A stretch of 46,114 nucleotides of DNA, taken from positions 55,843 through 101,956 of the forward strand of contig JAIMKJ010000010.1 in the NCBI GenBank assembly GCA_020692565.1, read 5' to 3'. Position numbers and translations under genes: made by a program. The stretch's first letter is position 1. The number at the start of each line of letters is the position of its first letter. The DNA comes from Thermomonas sp. Lineage in GTDB: Bacteria > Pseudomonadota > Gammaproteobacteria > Xanthomonadales > Xanthomonadaceae. The notes beneath the pieces are model-generated. The model made no database searches and had not been told where the DNA came from. It saw only the letters and a list, made by a program, of their open reading frames with translations. Of this stretch, positions 15,498 through 23,786 are shown piece by piece.

Positions 15498-15507
15498 GGA
15501 GGAATCT

Positions 15508-15726
15508 ATGTTCGAAGGGCAGCCCCAGACCGAGCTCGAAGCCTTGATGAAGGCCAATACCGAATTCCGCCAGCTGTATCACCGCCACAAGGAGCTCGAC
15601 AAGCAGGTGCTCGATGCCGAACTCGGCGTATTGCCGATCGACGACACCCGGCTGGTGCAGATGAAGCGCGAGAAGCTGGCCGCGAAGGATCGCCTGACCC
15701 GGATGTACGACGCGCTGCAGCACTGA
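15508..15726 (+). CDS. YdcH/DUF465 family small protein
   Basis: 72-residue helical cytoplasmic protein. The family pattern is clear: a first helix (LEALMKANTEFRQLYHRHKELDKQVLDAE), a short turn with LPIDDTRLVQMKREKLAAKDRL, and a short tail ending RMYDALQH. The family forms a helical hairpin of unknown function and is widespread in proteobacteria. A strong GAGGAGGAA lies five bases before the ATG at 15508. It has a long upstream leader region and is followed 154 bases later by cystathionine beta-synthase. Confidence 0.88.
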   Translation: MFEGQPQTELEALMKANTEFRQLYHRHKELDKQVLDAELGVLPIDDTRLVQMKREKLAAKDRLTRMYDALQH

Positions 15727-15880
15727 CGCAGGATTTCCGGCGCGTGGGCGACGACGGGGCGTCGAGAAGCGTTCCCGTCGTCGTCGTCCGGACCGGGGCA
15801 GTCCGGCGCGCCCATGCAATGCCGCGCCCCTGCGGCCGACGATGCGATAATCCGGTCTTTCCAATCCGAACTGGGCCGGC

Positions 15881-17311
15881 ATGTCGAATTCCCCGTCGAA
15901 CGATCCCTCGAACTGCGAGCCCGCGATCCGCAAGCCCGCCATCAGCGACTCCGTCCTGGACCTGATCGCCGACACCCCGATCGTCCGCGCCCAGCGCCTC
16001 GACACCGGCCTGTGCACGCTGTATCTGAAGCTGGAATGCCAGAATCCCGGCGGTTCGATCAAGGACCGCATCGGCCTGCGCATGATCGAGGCCGCCGAGC
16101 AGCGCGGCGACATCCAGCCCGGCGCCACCCTGGTGGAAGGCACCGCCGGCAATACCGGCATCGGCCTGGCCCTGGTGGCCCAGCAGAAGGGCTACCGCCT
16201 GCTGCTGGTGGTGCCCGACAAGATGAGCCGCGAGAAGATCTTCAACCTCAAGGCGATGGGCGCCGAAGTGGTGCTGACCCGTTCGGACGTGGCCAAGGGC
16301 CATCCCGATTACTACCAGGACATGGCCGCGCGGATCGCCCGCGAGACCCCGGGCGCCTACTTCATCAACCAGTTCGGCAACCCCGACAACCCGGCCGCGC
16401 ACGAGCACGGCACCGGCCCCGAGATCCTGCGCCAGATGAGCGAAGTCGGCGGCCTGGATGCCATCGTCTTCGGCTGCGGCAGCTCCGGCACCATGACCGG
16501 CCTGTCGCGCTGCTTCGCCGAGCACTCGCCGCACACCGAACTGGTGCTGGCCGATCCGGTCGGCTCGATCCTGGCCGAATATATCAACGACGGCCGGCTC
16601 AACGAGAAATCCGGCAGTTGGATGGTGGAAGGCATCGGCGAAGACTTCCTGCCCGATATCTCCGACTTCAGCCGGGTCAAGAAGGCGTATGCGGTGACGG
16701 ACAAGGAAAGCTTCCTCGCCGCGCGCGAACTGCTGCGTTGCGAGGGTGTGCTGGGCGGCTCGTCCACCGGCACCCTGCTGACCGCCGCGCTGAAATACTG
16801 CCGGGAGCAGACCACGCCGAAGAACGTCATGGTCTTCGTCTGCGACACCGGCAACAAGTACCTGTCGAAGCAGTACAACGATTACTGGATGCTCGACAAC
16901 GGCTTCCTGGAGCGCGAGCAGCACGACGACCTGCGCGACCTGATCCTGCGCCCCTACACCCGGCGCGATACCGTGGTGGTCGGCCCGAACGATCTGCTGG
17001 TCACCGCCTACCAGCGGATGAAGCTCTACGAGATCTCGCAGCTGCCGGTGATGGACGGCGAGACCATTGTCGGCATCCTCGACGAGAGCGACGTGCTGTT
17101 GCACGTCTACGGCGACGAGTCGCGGTTCCGCGACCCGGTGTCGACCGCGATGGTCAGCAAGCTCGACAAACTGGACGTGTGCTCCCCGGTGGAGGCGCTG
17201 CTGCCGGTCTTCGACCGCGGCCACGTCGCGATCGTCATGGACGGCGACCGGTTCCTGGGTCTGATCACCCGGATCGACTTGCTGAACTGGCTGCGTCGCC
17301 GCGTTCAGTAA
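15881..17311 (+). CDS. cbs: Cystathionine beta-synthase with CBS domain pair
   Basis: PLP enzyme condensing serine (or O-acetylserine) with homocysteine to cystathionine, or with sulfide to cysteine. It has 476 residues. The fold-type II catalytic part runs to about 345, with the cofactor lysine Lys61 in NPGGSIKDRIG, the phosphate/substrate loop EGTAGNTGIGLAL, and GCGSSGTMTGLSR. It is followed by two CBS motifs (about 350-410 and 415-475), as in eukaryotic-type cystathionine beta-synthases. The lack of the O-acetylserine-type PTSGNTG and the CBS pair favour cystathionine beta-synthase over cysteine synthase. With the metB-like gene at 18270 it could form a reverse transsulfuration route. Confidence 0.88.
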   Translation: MSNSPSNDPSNCEPAIRKPAISDSVLDLIADTPIVRAQRLDTGLCTLYLKLECQNPGGSIKDRIGLRMIEAAEQRGDIQPGATLVEGTAGNTGIGLALVAQQKGYRLLLVVPDKMSREKIFNLKAMGAEVVLTRSDVAKGHPDYYQDMAARIARETPGAYFINQFGNPDNPAAHEHGTGPEILRQMSEVGGLDAIVFGCGSSGTMTGLSRCFAEHSPHTELVLADPVGSILAEYINDGRLNEKSGSWMVEGIGEDFLPDISDFSRVKKAYAVTDKESFLAARELLRCEGVLGGSSTGTLLTAALKYCREQTTPKNVMVFVCDTGNKYLSKQYNDYWMLDNGFLEREQHDDLRDLILRPYTRRDTVVVGPNDLLVTAYQRMKLYEISQLPVMDGETIVGILDESDVLLHVYGDESRFRDPVSTAMVSKLDKLDVCSPVEALLPVFDRGHVAIVMDGDRFLGLITRIDLLNWLRRRVQ

Positions 17312-17338
17312 ACCGAAGGGCGTCCGGGAGGGCGATGG

Positions 17339-17344
17339 TACAAT
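17339..17344 (+). promoter_or_regulatory. Candidate -10 element and structured leader of the CmcI-like gene
   Basis: TACAAT with a predicted start near 17351, giving a leader of about 170 bases. The leader is GC-rich with pairing stretches such as CGCCG (17346-17350) with CGGCG a few bases later, and repeated GCCGGC elements to about 17440. No known riboswitch was recognised in it. Confidence 0.35.
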
Positions 17345-17523
17345 CGCCGCGTTTTCACGGCGTTCGCCGAAGGACGATGCGAATGCCGCCGTGGGGGCGT
17401 CGGTGAGGTGGCCGACGGGGTGCCCGGCGGTTGCCGGCATCGGGTCCAGCCCTTCGGGTTCGTCCCGGTCCTGGCGCCTTCCGTGCCCTGCGACGCTCCA
17501 ACCCTGATTCGGACCCGATCGAC

Positions 17524-18165
17524 ATGAGTCATTACCTCGAATCCAGCACCGCGATGCCCTTGGGCGATGTGCTGGAGGTCATGCAGAAGCGCATCATCGA
17601 CGGTCGAACCACCTATTTCGGCGTCCCCACCCAGAAGAATCCGCTGGATTTCTGGGTCTATCAGGAAATGCTGACCGCGCGTCCGCCGGACGTGATCATC
17701 GAAATCGGCAACAAGTACGGCGGCAGCGCGCTCGCGCTGGCCCATCTGCTCGATCTGATCGGCAAGGGGAGGGTCATCGCGATCGATATCGATCATGCCC
17801 ATCTGCGCCCTGCCGCCAAGGCGCATCCGCGGATCCAGTTCATCGAGGGCGACGCCTGTGCCTTGGCCGAGGAGGTCAAGCGACAGGTTCCGGAAGGCGC
17901 CGAGGTGCTGGTGATCGAGGACAGCTCGCACACCTATCGGAATACGCTCGACGTGCTGCGCGCCTATTCGCCGCTGATCCTGCCGGGTGGGTATTTCATC
18001 GTCGAAGACTCGATCTGCCACCACGGTCTGGATGTCGGCCCGGATCCGGGGCCGTTCGAGGCGGCCGAGGATTTCGTCGCCGAACACCCGGATTTCGAGA
18101 TCGACCGATCGAAGGAATCGTTCCTGATCACCTGGAATCCCAAGGGCTTTCTGCGCAGGAAGTGA
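17524..18165 (+). CDS. CmcI-like (cephalosporin hydroxylase family) methyltransferase
   Basis: Class I SAM-dependent methyltransferase of 213 residues. The SAM-site motif is VIIEIGNKYGGSALALAHLL, followed by GRVIAIDIDHAHLRP, the acidic EVLVIEDSSHTYRNTLDVLRAY and the exposed GGYFIVEDSICHHG that is characteristic of the CmcI/rhamnosyl O-methyltransferase family. These enzymes use the Asp/His-rich sites for a metal. The position directly before metB and the O-antigen export genes suggests sugar O-methylation, but this is inference. The ATG at 17524 follows GATCGAC, a weak ribosome-binding site. Confidence 0.82.
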   Translation: MSHYLESSTAMPLGDVLEVMQKRIIDGRTTYFGVPTQKNPLDFWVYQEMLTARPPDVIIEIGNKYGGSALALAHLLDLIGKGRVIAIDIDHAHLRPAAKAHPRIQFIEGDACALAEEVKRQVPEGAEVLVIEDSSHTYRNTLDVLRAYSPLILPGGYFIVEDSICHHGLDVGPDPGPFEAAEDFVAEHPDFEIDRSKESFLITWNPKGFLRRK

Positions 18166-18269
18166 GCCGGGCGCAGACCCGTCACGGATCAGACAGACCG
18201 CCGCCCCGGGAATCGCCCGGCCGTGCGGAACCGCATCGACACCAGACCAGACACAACGACGAGGCCACC

Positions 18270-19445
18270 ATGGGTGAGGATCGCAAGCAGGAAACAACGT
18301 GGGGCCTCGGCACCAAGGCCATCCACGCGGGACAATCCCCTGACCCGACCACCGGCGCGGTGATGCCGCCGATCTACGCCACCTCGACCTACGCCCAGAG
18401 CAGCCCGGGCGTGCATCAGGGCTTCGAATACTCGCGCACCCACAACCCGACCCGCTTCGCCTATGAGCGCTGCGTCGCCGGGCTGGAAGGCGGCAGCCGC
18501 GGATTCGCGTTCGCTTCCGGCCTGGCTGCGACCTCGACCATCCTGGAATTGCTCGACAGCGGCAGCCACATCATCGCGATGGACGATCTCTACGGCGGCA
18601 GCTACCGCCTCTTCGAACGCGTGCGCCGGCGCACTGCCGGTCTGGACTTCAGTTTCGTCGACCTGACCGATACCGCAGCGCTGGAAGCGGCGATCAAACC
18701 CGGGACGCGCATGATCTGGGTGGAAACCCCGACCAATCCGATGCTGAAAGTCGTCGATCTGCAGGCGGTCGGCGCGGTCGCGAAGAAGCATGGCTTGCTG
18801 ATGGTGGTCGACAACACCTTCGCCTCGCCGATCCTGCAGCGACCGCTGGAATACGGCGCCGATATCGTCATGCATTCGGCCACCAAGTATCTCAACGGCC
18901 ACTCGGACATGGTCGGCGGCATGGCGGTGGTCGGCGACAACGCCGAACTCGGGGAGCAGATGGCGTTCCTGCAGAACTCGGTGGGCGCGGTGCAGGGGCC
19001 GTTCGACAGCTTCCTCGCCCTGCGTGGATTGAAGACGCTGCACCTGCGGATGAAAGCGCACTGCGAGAACGCGCAGGCGCTGGCCGAATGGCTGAGCGCG
19101 CATCCGGCGGTCGAGCAGGTGATTTATCCGGGCCTGAAAGACCATCCGCAGCACGCGCTGGCGGCGCGGCAGATGGACGGCTTCGGCGGCATCGTGTCGA
19201 TCCGGATCAAGGGCGGTTTCGAAGGCGCCAGACGTTTCTGCGAACGCACCCATCTGTTCACCCTGGCCGAATCCCTCGGTGGGGTGGAAAGCCTGGTCAA
19301 TCATCCCGCGGTGATGACCCATGCCTCGGTGCCGGTGGAGCGCCGTGCCGCATTGGGGATCCACGACGATCTGGTGCGCCTGAGCGTGGGCGTGGAATCG
19401 CTGGACGACCTGCGTCGCGATCTGGAGCGGGCGCTCGCCCAATGA
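18270..19445 (+). CDS. metB: Cystathionine gamma-synthase/lyase family PLP enzyme
   Basis: Trans-sulfuration enzyme of 391 residues. Family features are YSRTHNPTRFAYERCVAGLEGG, the PLP phosphate-binding segment FASGLAATSTI, MDDLYGGSYRLFERV, and the Schiff-base lysine Lys206 in MHSATKYLNGHSDMVGG, with ESLGGVESLVNHPAVMTHASV near the end. Sequence alone does not separate gamma-synthase from gamma-lyase. With cbs upstream a lyase role (cystathionine to cysteine) is attractive. The gene is called metB in Xanthomonas, where it marks the left border of the lipopolysaccharide locus; here too wzm starts within its stop (ATGA). Confidence 0.9.
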   Translation: MGEDRKQETTWGLGTKAIHAGQSPDPTTGAVMPPIYATSTYAQSSPGVHQGFEYSRTHNPTRFAYERCVAGLEGGSRGFAFASGLAATSTILELLDSGSHIIAMDDLYGGSYRLFERVRRRTAGLDFSFVDLTDTAALEAAIKPGTRMIWVETPTNPMLKVVDLQAVGAVAKKHGLLMVVDNTFASPILQRPLEYGADIVMHSATKYLNGHSDMVGGMAVVGDNAELGEQMAFLQNSVGAVQGPFDSFLALRGLKTLHLRMKAHCENAQALAEWLSAHPAVEQVIYPGLKDHPQHALAARQMDGFGGIVSIRIKGGFEGARRFCERTHLFTLAESLGGVESLVNHPAVMTHASVPVERRAALGIHDDLVRLSVGVESLDDLRRDLERALAQ

Positions 19446-20293
19446 GTCGCGGCAGCCTGATCGATGCCCATCGTCCGTTCCCCGCAGGGCCGTCGAGCCT
19501 GTTCGCGGGATTCTGGCGCGAGCGCCGTTTGATCGGGCAATTGATCCGGCGGGAAGTGCTGGGTCGCTACCGCGGTTCGGTGATGGGCGTGGCGTGGTCG
19601 TTCCTGTACCCGATCCTGATGCTGGCGGTGTACACCTTCGTGTTTTCGGTGGTGTTCGAGGCGAAATGGCCCGGCATGCTCGAAGGCCAGAGCAAGACGC
19701 GTTTCGCATTGTTGTTGTTCATCGGCGTGATCGCGCATGGCCTGCTGGCCGAAGCCATCACCCGAGCACCGGCGCTGGTCGTCGGCAATGCCAACTACGT
19801 CAAGAAAGTGGTGTTCCCGCTGGAGACGCTGGGCTGGAGTCTGGTCGGCTCGGCGGCGTTCCATGCGATCGTCAGCATCCTGATCCTGCTGGGGACCAAG
19901 TGGCTGTTCGAAGGCTGGGTGCCGCTCACCGCATGGTGGCTGCCGGTGATCCTGCTGCCGCTGGGCTTCTTCGCGCTGGGGGCGGCGTGGCTGCTGGCCG
20001 CGCTCGGCGTGTTCATCCGCGATATCGCCCAACTTTCCGGCGTGTTCGCCACCGTGCTGCTGTTTCTTGCGCCGGTGTTCTATCCGATCGCCGCGCTGCC
20101 GGAAGCCTATCGTCCCTGGGTCTACGCCAACCCGTTGACCGTGGCGATCGAGCAGAGCCGCGCCGCGCTGTTCGCCAATGCCGCTCCGGATCCGGCGACG
20201 ATGCTGCGGTATTACGGCGCCGGCCTGCTGTTCATGCTGTTCGGTTACTGGTGGTTCCAGAAGTCGCGCCGGGGATTCGCCGATGTCCTCTGA
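19442..20293 (+). CDS. wzm: O-antigen ABC exporter, permease subunit
   Basis: Inner-membrane subunit (283 residues, six hydrophobic helices) of the ABC transporter that flips undecaprenyl-linked O polysaccharide. It is an ABC-2 type permease: an N-terminal amphipathic start (LIGQLIRREVLGRYRGSVMGVAWSFLYPILML) precedes the first helix, and FLAPVFYPIAALPEAYRPWVYANPLTVAIEQSRAAL near the end is the family hallmark. The ATG at 19442 overlaps the metB stop, and the 3' end overlaps wzt by 11 bases, so the three are translated in tandem. Confidence 0.93.
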   Translation: MSRGSLIDAHRPFPAGPSSLFAGFWRERRLIGQLIRREVLGRYRGSVMGVAWSFLYPILMLAVYTFVFSVVFEAKWPGMLEGQSKTRFALLLFIGVIAHGLLAEAITRAPALVVGNANYVKKVVFPLETLGWSLVGSAAFHAIVSILILLGTKWLFEGWVPLTAWWLPVILLPLGFFALGAAWLLAALGVFIRDIAQLSGVFATVLLFLAPVFYPIAALPEAYRPWVYANPLTVAIEQSRAALFANAAPDPATMLRYYGAGLLFMLFGYWWFQKSRRGFADVL

Positions 20294-21635
20294 ACAGCCC
20301 CCCGAGCAAGCCATCGTCGTCGCCGACATCGGCAAGTGCTACCAGCTCTACGAACGCCCGGAGCATCGTCTCCGGCAGGCGCTGATCCCGCGCCTGCAGC
20401 GCGCCGTCGGCCTCGAGCCGACGCGGTTCTTCCGCGAATCCTGGGCGCTGCGCAATGTGTCCTTCGGCATCGCCCGCGGCGAGACCGTGGGCATCATCGG
20501 CCGCAACGGCTCGGGCAAGTCCACGCTCCTGCAGATCGTCTGCGGCACGCTCACGCCGACCCACGGCCATGTTGCGGTGTCCGGCCGGATCGGCGCGCTG
20601 CTGGAGCTGGGCAGCGGCTTCAATCCCGAGTTCACCGGCCGCGAAAACGTCTACATGAACGGCGCGATCCTCGGCATGGCGGCCGAGGAAATCGCCGCGA
20701 AGTATGCCGATATTGTCGCCTTCGCCGATATCGGCGAATTCATCGATCAGCCGGTCAAGACCTATTCCAGCGGCATGTATGTGCGGCTGGCGTTCGCGGT
20801 GATCGCCCATGCCGATGCGGAGATCCTGGTCGTCGATGAGGCGCTGTCGGTCGGCGACGTCTTCTTCGCCCAGAAATGCATGCGCTTCCTGCGCGATTTC
20901 CAGAATCGCGGGACGGTGCTGTTCGTCAGCCACGACGCCAGCGCCATCGTCAATCTCTGCGACCGCGCGATCTGGCTCGATGGCGGGCGTATCGCCATGG
21001 ACGGTCCGGCCAAGGCGGTGTGCGAGGCGTATCTCGCCAGCACCTACGGCCATGCGCCGTTGCCGCCGCGCGTCTCGAAGGTTCCCGCGCCCGTGGCCCC
21101 AACCGCGCCGGGCGATGACGCGGAGGCATCGCCCGACATCAGCAGGCTGCGGGTGTTCGCCTTCGACCCCGATCGCGCCGGCTTCGGCGACGGTGGCGCG
21201 AGCATCGAAGCGGTCGTGATCGAGGATCTCGGCGGCCAGCCACTGCGTCAGCTCGCTGGGGGCGAATGGGTGCGTCTGCGGATCTCGGCGGTGGCCGAAC
21301 GGGCCCTGGCCAGCCCCATCATCGGTTTTTTCATCAAGGACCGCCTCGGCCAACAGATCATCGGCAAGAACACCTGGGACGAGGACGCGCCCGCGCCCGC
21401 GGCGGCGGCCGGTGGCCGGGTCGAAGCGGTGTTCGAGTTCCGGATGCCGCATTTCCGGCGCGGGCGCTACACCGTGGACGTGGCGGTCGCCGACGGTTCG
21501 CACCTCGAGCACGTCCAGGCCGCCTGGGTCTACGATGTTCTGGCGTTCGAGTCGGCGCCTACCACCGTGACCGCCGGCCTGATCGGCATCCCGTTCCGCA
21601 CGGTTTCGCTGAATGTCGGGGCGGGCGAGGGCTGA
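20283..21635 (+). CDS. wzt: O-antigen ABC exporter, ATPase with C-terminal glycan-binding domain
   Basis: 450 residues. The nucleotide-binding half has Walker A GRNGSGKST (about 73-81), signature YSSGMYVRLAFAV and Walker B EILVVDEALSVGD. After about residue 280 comes an extension with beta-strand pattern (GEWVRLRISAV...IIGFFIKDRLGQQIIGKNTW) matching the Wzt C-terminal domain. In characterised systems that domain recognises the capped non-reducing end of the polymer before export. A capping modification is therefore expected, and the methyltransferases downstream are natural candidates. It overlaps wzm by 11 bases. Confidence 0.92.
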   Translation: MSSEQPPEQAIVVADIGKCYQLYERPEHRLRQALIPRLQRAVGLEPTRFFRESWALRNVSFGIARGETVGIIGRNGSGKSTLLQIVCGTLTPTHGHVAVSGRIGALLELGSGFNPEFTGRENVYMNGAILGMAAEEIAAKYADIVAFADIGEFIDQPVKTYSSGMYVRLAFAVIAHADAEILVVDEALSVGDVFFAQKCMRFLRDFQNRGTVLFVSHDASAIVNLCDRAIWLDGGRIAMDGPAKAVCEAYLASTYGHAPLPPRVSKVPAPVAPTAPGDDAEASPDISRLRVFAFDPDRAGFGDGGASIEAVVIEDLGGQPLRQLAGGEWVRLRISAVAERALASPIIGFFIKDRLGQQIIGKNTWDEDAPAPAAAAGGRVEAVFEFRMPHFRRGRYTVDVAVADGSHLEHVQAAWVYDVLAFESAPTTVTAGLIGIPFRTVSLNVGAGEG

Positions 21636-21673
21636 CGGCCCGGCATCCGCTGCTCTTGGCATCCATGTTCGCG

Positions 21674-21717
21674 CCAGATTACGTTGCTCACCAGATTACA
21701 TCTTCACCAGATTACGT
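21674..21717. repeat. Three direct repeats CCAGATTACRT
   Basis: Copies at 21674-21684, 21691-21701 and 21707-21717, spaced 17 and 16 bases start to start (about 1.5 helical turns). They lie in an AT-richer gap of 130 bases between wzt and the next gene. They may bind a regulator or be a replication-slippage relic. Confidence 0.75.
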
Positions 21718-21765
21718 CCGTACACCCACTTCCGACTTCAGCACCAACGACTTCCGAGGCTTCCC

Positions 21766-22353
21766 TTGCACGTCAGCTCCTACGAACACATGCAGCGGCT
21801 GGTGTCGAAATACCTGGATCGCGAGCGCGCGATCCAGGCGATCGACATCGGTTCCTACGACGTCAACGGCTCGTATCGCACCCTGTTCGACAGCCCGCAG
21901 TGGCGTTACACCGGCGTGGATCTGGAGAAAGGTCCGGGCGTGGACGTGGTGTTGAGCTCGCCGTACCGGTTTCCGTTCGCCAGCCGCAGCGTCGATGTCG
22001 TCTTCTCGGGCCAGGCCTTCGAGCATGTCGAATATTTCTGGATGACCTGGCTGGAGATGATCCGGGTGCTCAAGCCGGGCGGGCTGATCTTCCTGATCGC
22101 GCCGTCGCGCGGTCCCGAGCACCGCTACCCGCAGGATTGCTGGCGGTTCTATCCCGACGGCTACCGCGCGCTGGCGAAGTTCGGCCGTTGCGAACTGGTC
22201 GAGGTCACCACCGACTGGGAGCCGCATCCGGATCCCGGCAGCGGCCCCTGGGGCGATACCGTCGGCGTGTTCCGCGGCGTTGATCTGAGCCTGCGCCAGC
22301 GCCTGACGCAGGCGTTCGCGCGCCGTGCTCTGGGTGCGCAGGTGCGGGCATGA
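21766..22353 (+). CDS. SAM-dependent methyltransferase, class I
   Basis: 195 residues. SAM-site motif [17 protein letters not shown] (about 25-41), acidic post-motif [15 protein letters not shown], then [36 protein letters not shown], the Methyltransf_11-type core. I use the TTG at 21766 because GAGG lies about six bases upstream and it yields [17 protein letters not shown]; the first ATG (21790) would cut into this conserved start. It is a cytoplasmic enzyme probably acting on the O-antigen sugar or its end. The 3' end overlaps the next gene by ATGA. Confidence 0.82.
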   Translation: MHVSSYEHMQRLVSKYLDRERAIQAIDIGSYDVNGSYRTLFDSPQWRYTGVDLEKGPGVDVVLSSPYRFPFASRSVDVVFSGQAFEHVEYFWMTWLEMIRVLKPGGLIFLIAPSRGPEHRYPQDCWRFYPDGYRALAKFGRCELVEVTTDWEPHPDPGSGPWGDTVGVFRGVDLSLRQRLTQAFARRALGAQVRA

Positions 22354-23786
22354 GCGGCACCGCACCGGATATCGCGCTGAATGTCGGCATGTCGATGGTG
22401 CCGCGGCTGGTGCCGCCCAGCGCATGGATCGGCCATCTGCCGTTCGCGTTCTGGGCGGTCGAGGAAGCGCGACCGGGAATACTCGTCGAACTCGGCAGCC
22501 ACAACGGCACCTCGTATCTCGGTTTCTGCCAGGCGGTGGCGCGCTGCGGGCTCGAAACGAAATGTTTCGCGGTGGATACCTGGCAGGGCGACGAGCACTC
22601 CGGGTTCTACGGCGACGAAGTCTTCCAGACCCTCACCGGGCACAACGCGCAGTACAGCGGATTCTCGCAGTTGATGCGGATGACCTTCGACGAGGCGCTG
22701 GCGTACTTCGATGATGGCTCGGTGGATCTGCTGCACATCGACGGTCTGCACACCTACGAAGCGGTGAAGCACGATTTCGAATCGTGGCTGCCGAAACTGT
22801 CGGAGCGTGCAGTGGTGCTGTTCCACGACACCATGGTGCGCGAGCGCAACTTCGGGGTGTGGAAACTGTGGGCCGAACTGCGCGCGCAGTATCCGGGCTT
22901 CGAGTTCCAGCACACCCACGGCCTGGGCGTGCTGCTGGTCGGCGCGCAGGCGCCCCAGCGCTTCCGCGAATTGGCGGCGCTGTCGGGTACCGATGCCGAA
23001 GTGCCGGTGCTGCGCCTGTTCGATGCGCTCGGTGCGCGGATCTACGCCAGCGAACGCGCGGATGCGCTCGAAGCCGGCCTGGCGCAGGCGCTGCAGAACG
23101 AACAACGATCGATGGCGGCCGCGCAGTCGGCGCACGAATACCTTGCCGGGCGTATCGCCACGCTGGAAGCGGGCGAAGCCACGCTCCAGGCGCAGTTGCA
23201 GTCGGCGCGCGACGCGCTGCAGGCGGAATCCGCGCAAGCGACTGCGGCGGGCGAAGCCCTGCGTCGTCGGGAAGCCGACCATGCCGCGATGGTGGCCCGC
23301 AACGGCGCGCTGGAAAACGAGCGCGCGGCCCTGACCGGGCGCAACGGTGCCCTCGAAGCCGAGCGTGCGGCCTTGAACGGTCGCATCGATGCCGTCGAAG
23401 CCGAGCGTGCGGTCTTGACCGGGCGCATCGATGCTCTCGAAGCCGAACGCGCGGCATTGGACGGGCGCGCAGATGCACTGGAAACGGCGCGCAGGTCGCT
23501 GGCCGAACGCGCGCAGGGGCTCGAAGCGACGGTGCTGCAGGCGCAGGCTGCGCTCGCCGCCGAGCAGGCCCTGCATGCTGCCGAAGCCGAACTCGCCGCA
23601 AGCCTCGGGCGCCAGTCCGATGCGCTGGCGCAGGCGCAGGCCGATCTGCACGCGCAGCTCGCCGCGCGCGACGCCGAACTGGCGGCGCGGCACGCGCAAC
23701 TGGACGAACTGCTGCGTTCGACCAGTTGGAAAATCACCGGCCCCGCGCGCTGGCTGTCGTCGCTGATGCGGGGAAAATCGGCATGA
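22350..23786 (+). CDS. Methyltransferase with long C-terminal coiled coil
   Basis: 478 residues. The N-terminal Methyltransf_24-like domain (about 30-210) has SAM motif [16 protein letters not shown], and [26 protein letters not shown] for the acidic pocket. Residues about 230-460 form a long Ala/Glu/Arg coiled coil containing five near-identical 14-residue units ([14 protein letters not shown]). The end, [18 protein letters not shown], is a tail often found on polysaccharide-cluster proteins and may bind the membrane. A coiled coil beside a methyltransferase recalls chain-length rulers such as WbdD, but no kinase domain is present. Overlaps both neighbours by ATGA. Confidence 0.8.
   Translation: MSGTAPDIALNVGMSMVPRLVPPSAWIGHLPFAFWAVEEARPGILVELGSHNGTSYLGFCQAVARCGLETKCFAVDTWQGDEHSGFYGDEVFQTLTGHNAQYSGFSQLMRMTFDEALAYFDDGSVDLLHIDGLHTYEAVKHDFESWLPKLSERAVVLFHDTMVRERNFGVWKLWAELRAQYPGFEFQHTHGLGVLLVGAQAPQRFRELAALSGTDAEVPVLRLFDALGARIYASERADALEAGLAQALQNEQRSMAAAQSAHEYLAGRIATLEAGEATLQAQLQSARDALQAESAQATAAGEALRRREADHAAMVARNGALENERAALTGRNGALEAERAALNGRIDAVEAERAVLTGRIDALEAERAALDGRADALETARRSLAERAQGLEATVLQAQAALAAEQALHAAEAELAASLGRQSDALAQAQADLHAQLAARDAELAARHAQLDELLRSTSWKITGPARWLSSLMRGKSA
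23298..23507 (+). repeat. Five tandem 42-base repeats
   Basis: Five in-frame 42-base units encode residues 317-386 of the coiled-coil methyltransferase; each unit equals 14 residues or two heptads. The first four are closely alike (A-L-E-x-E-R-A-A-L core), the fifth is diverged. Copy number could vary between strains by slippage and would change coil length by about 2 nm per unit. Confidence 0.75.
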
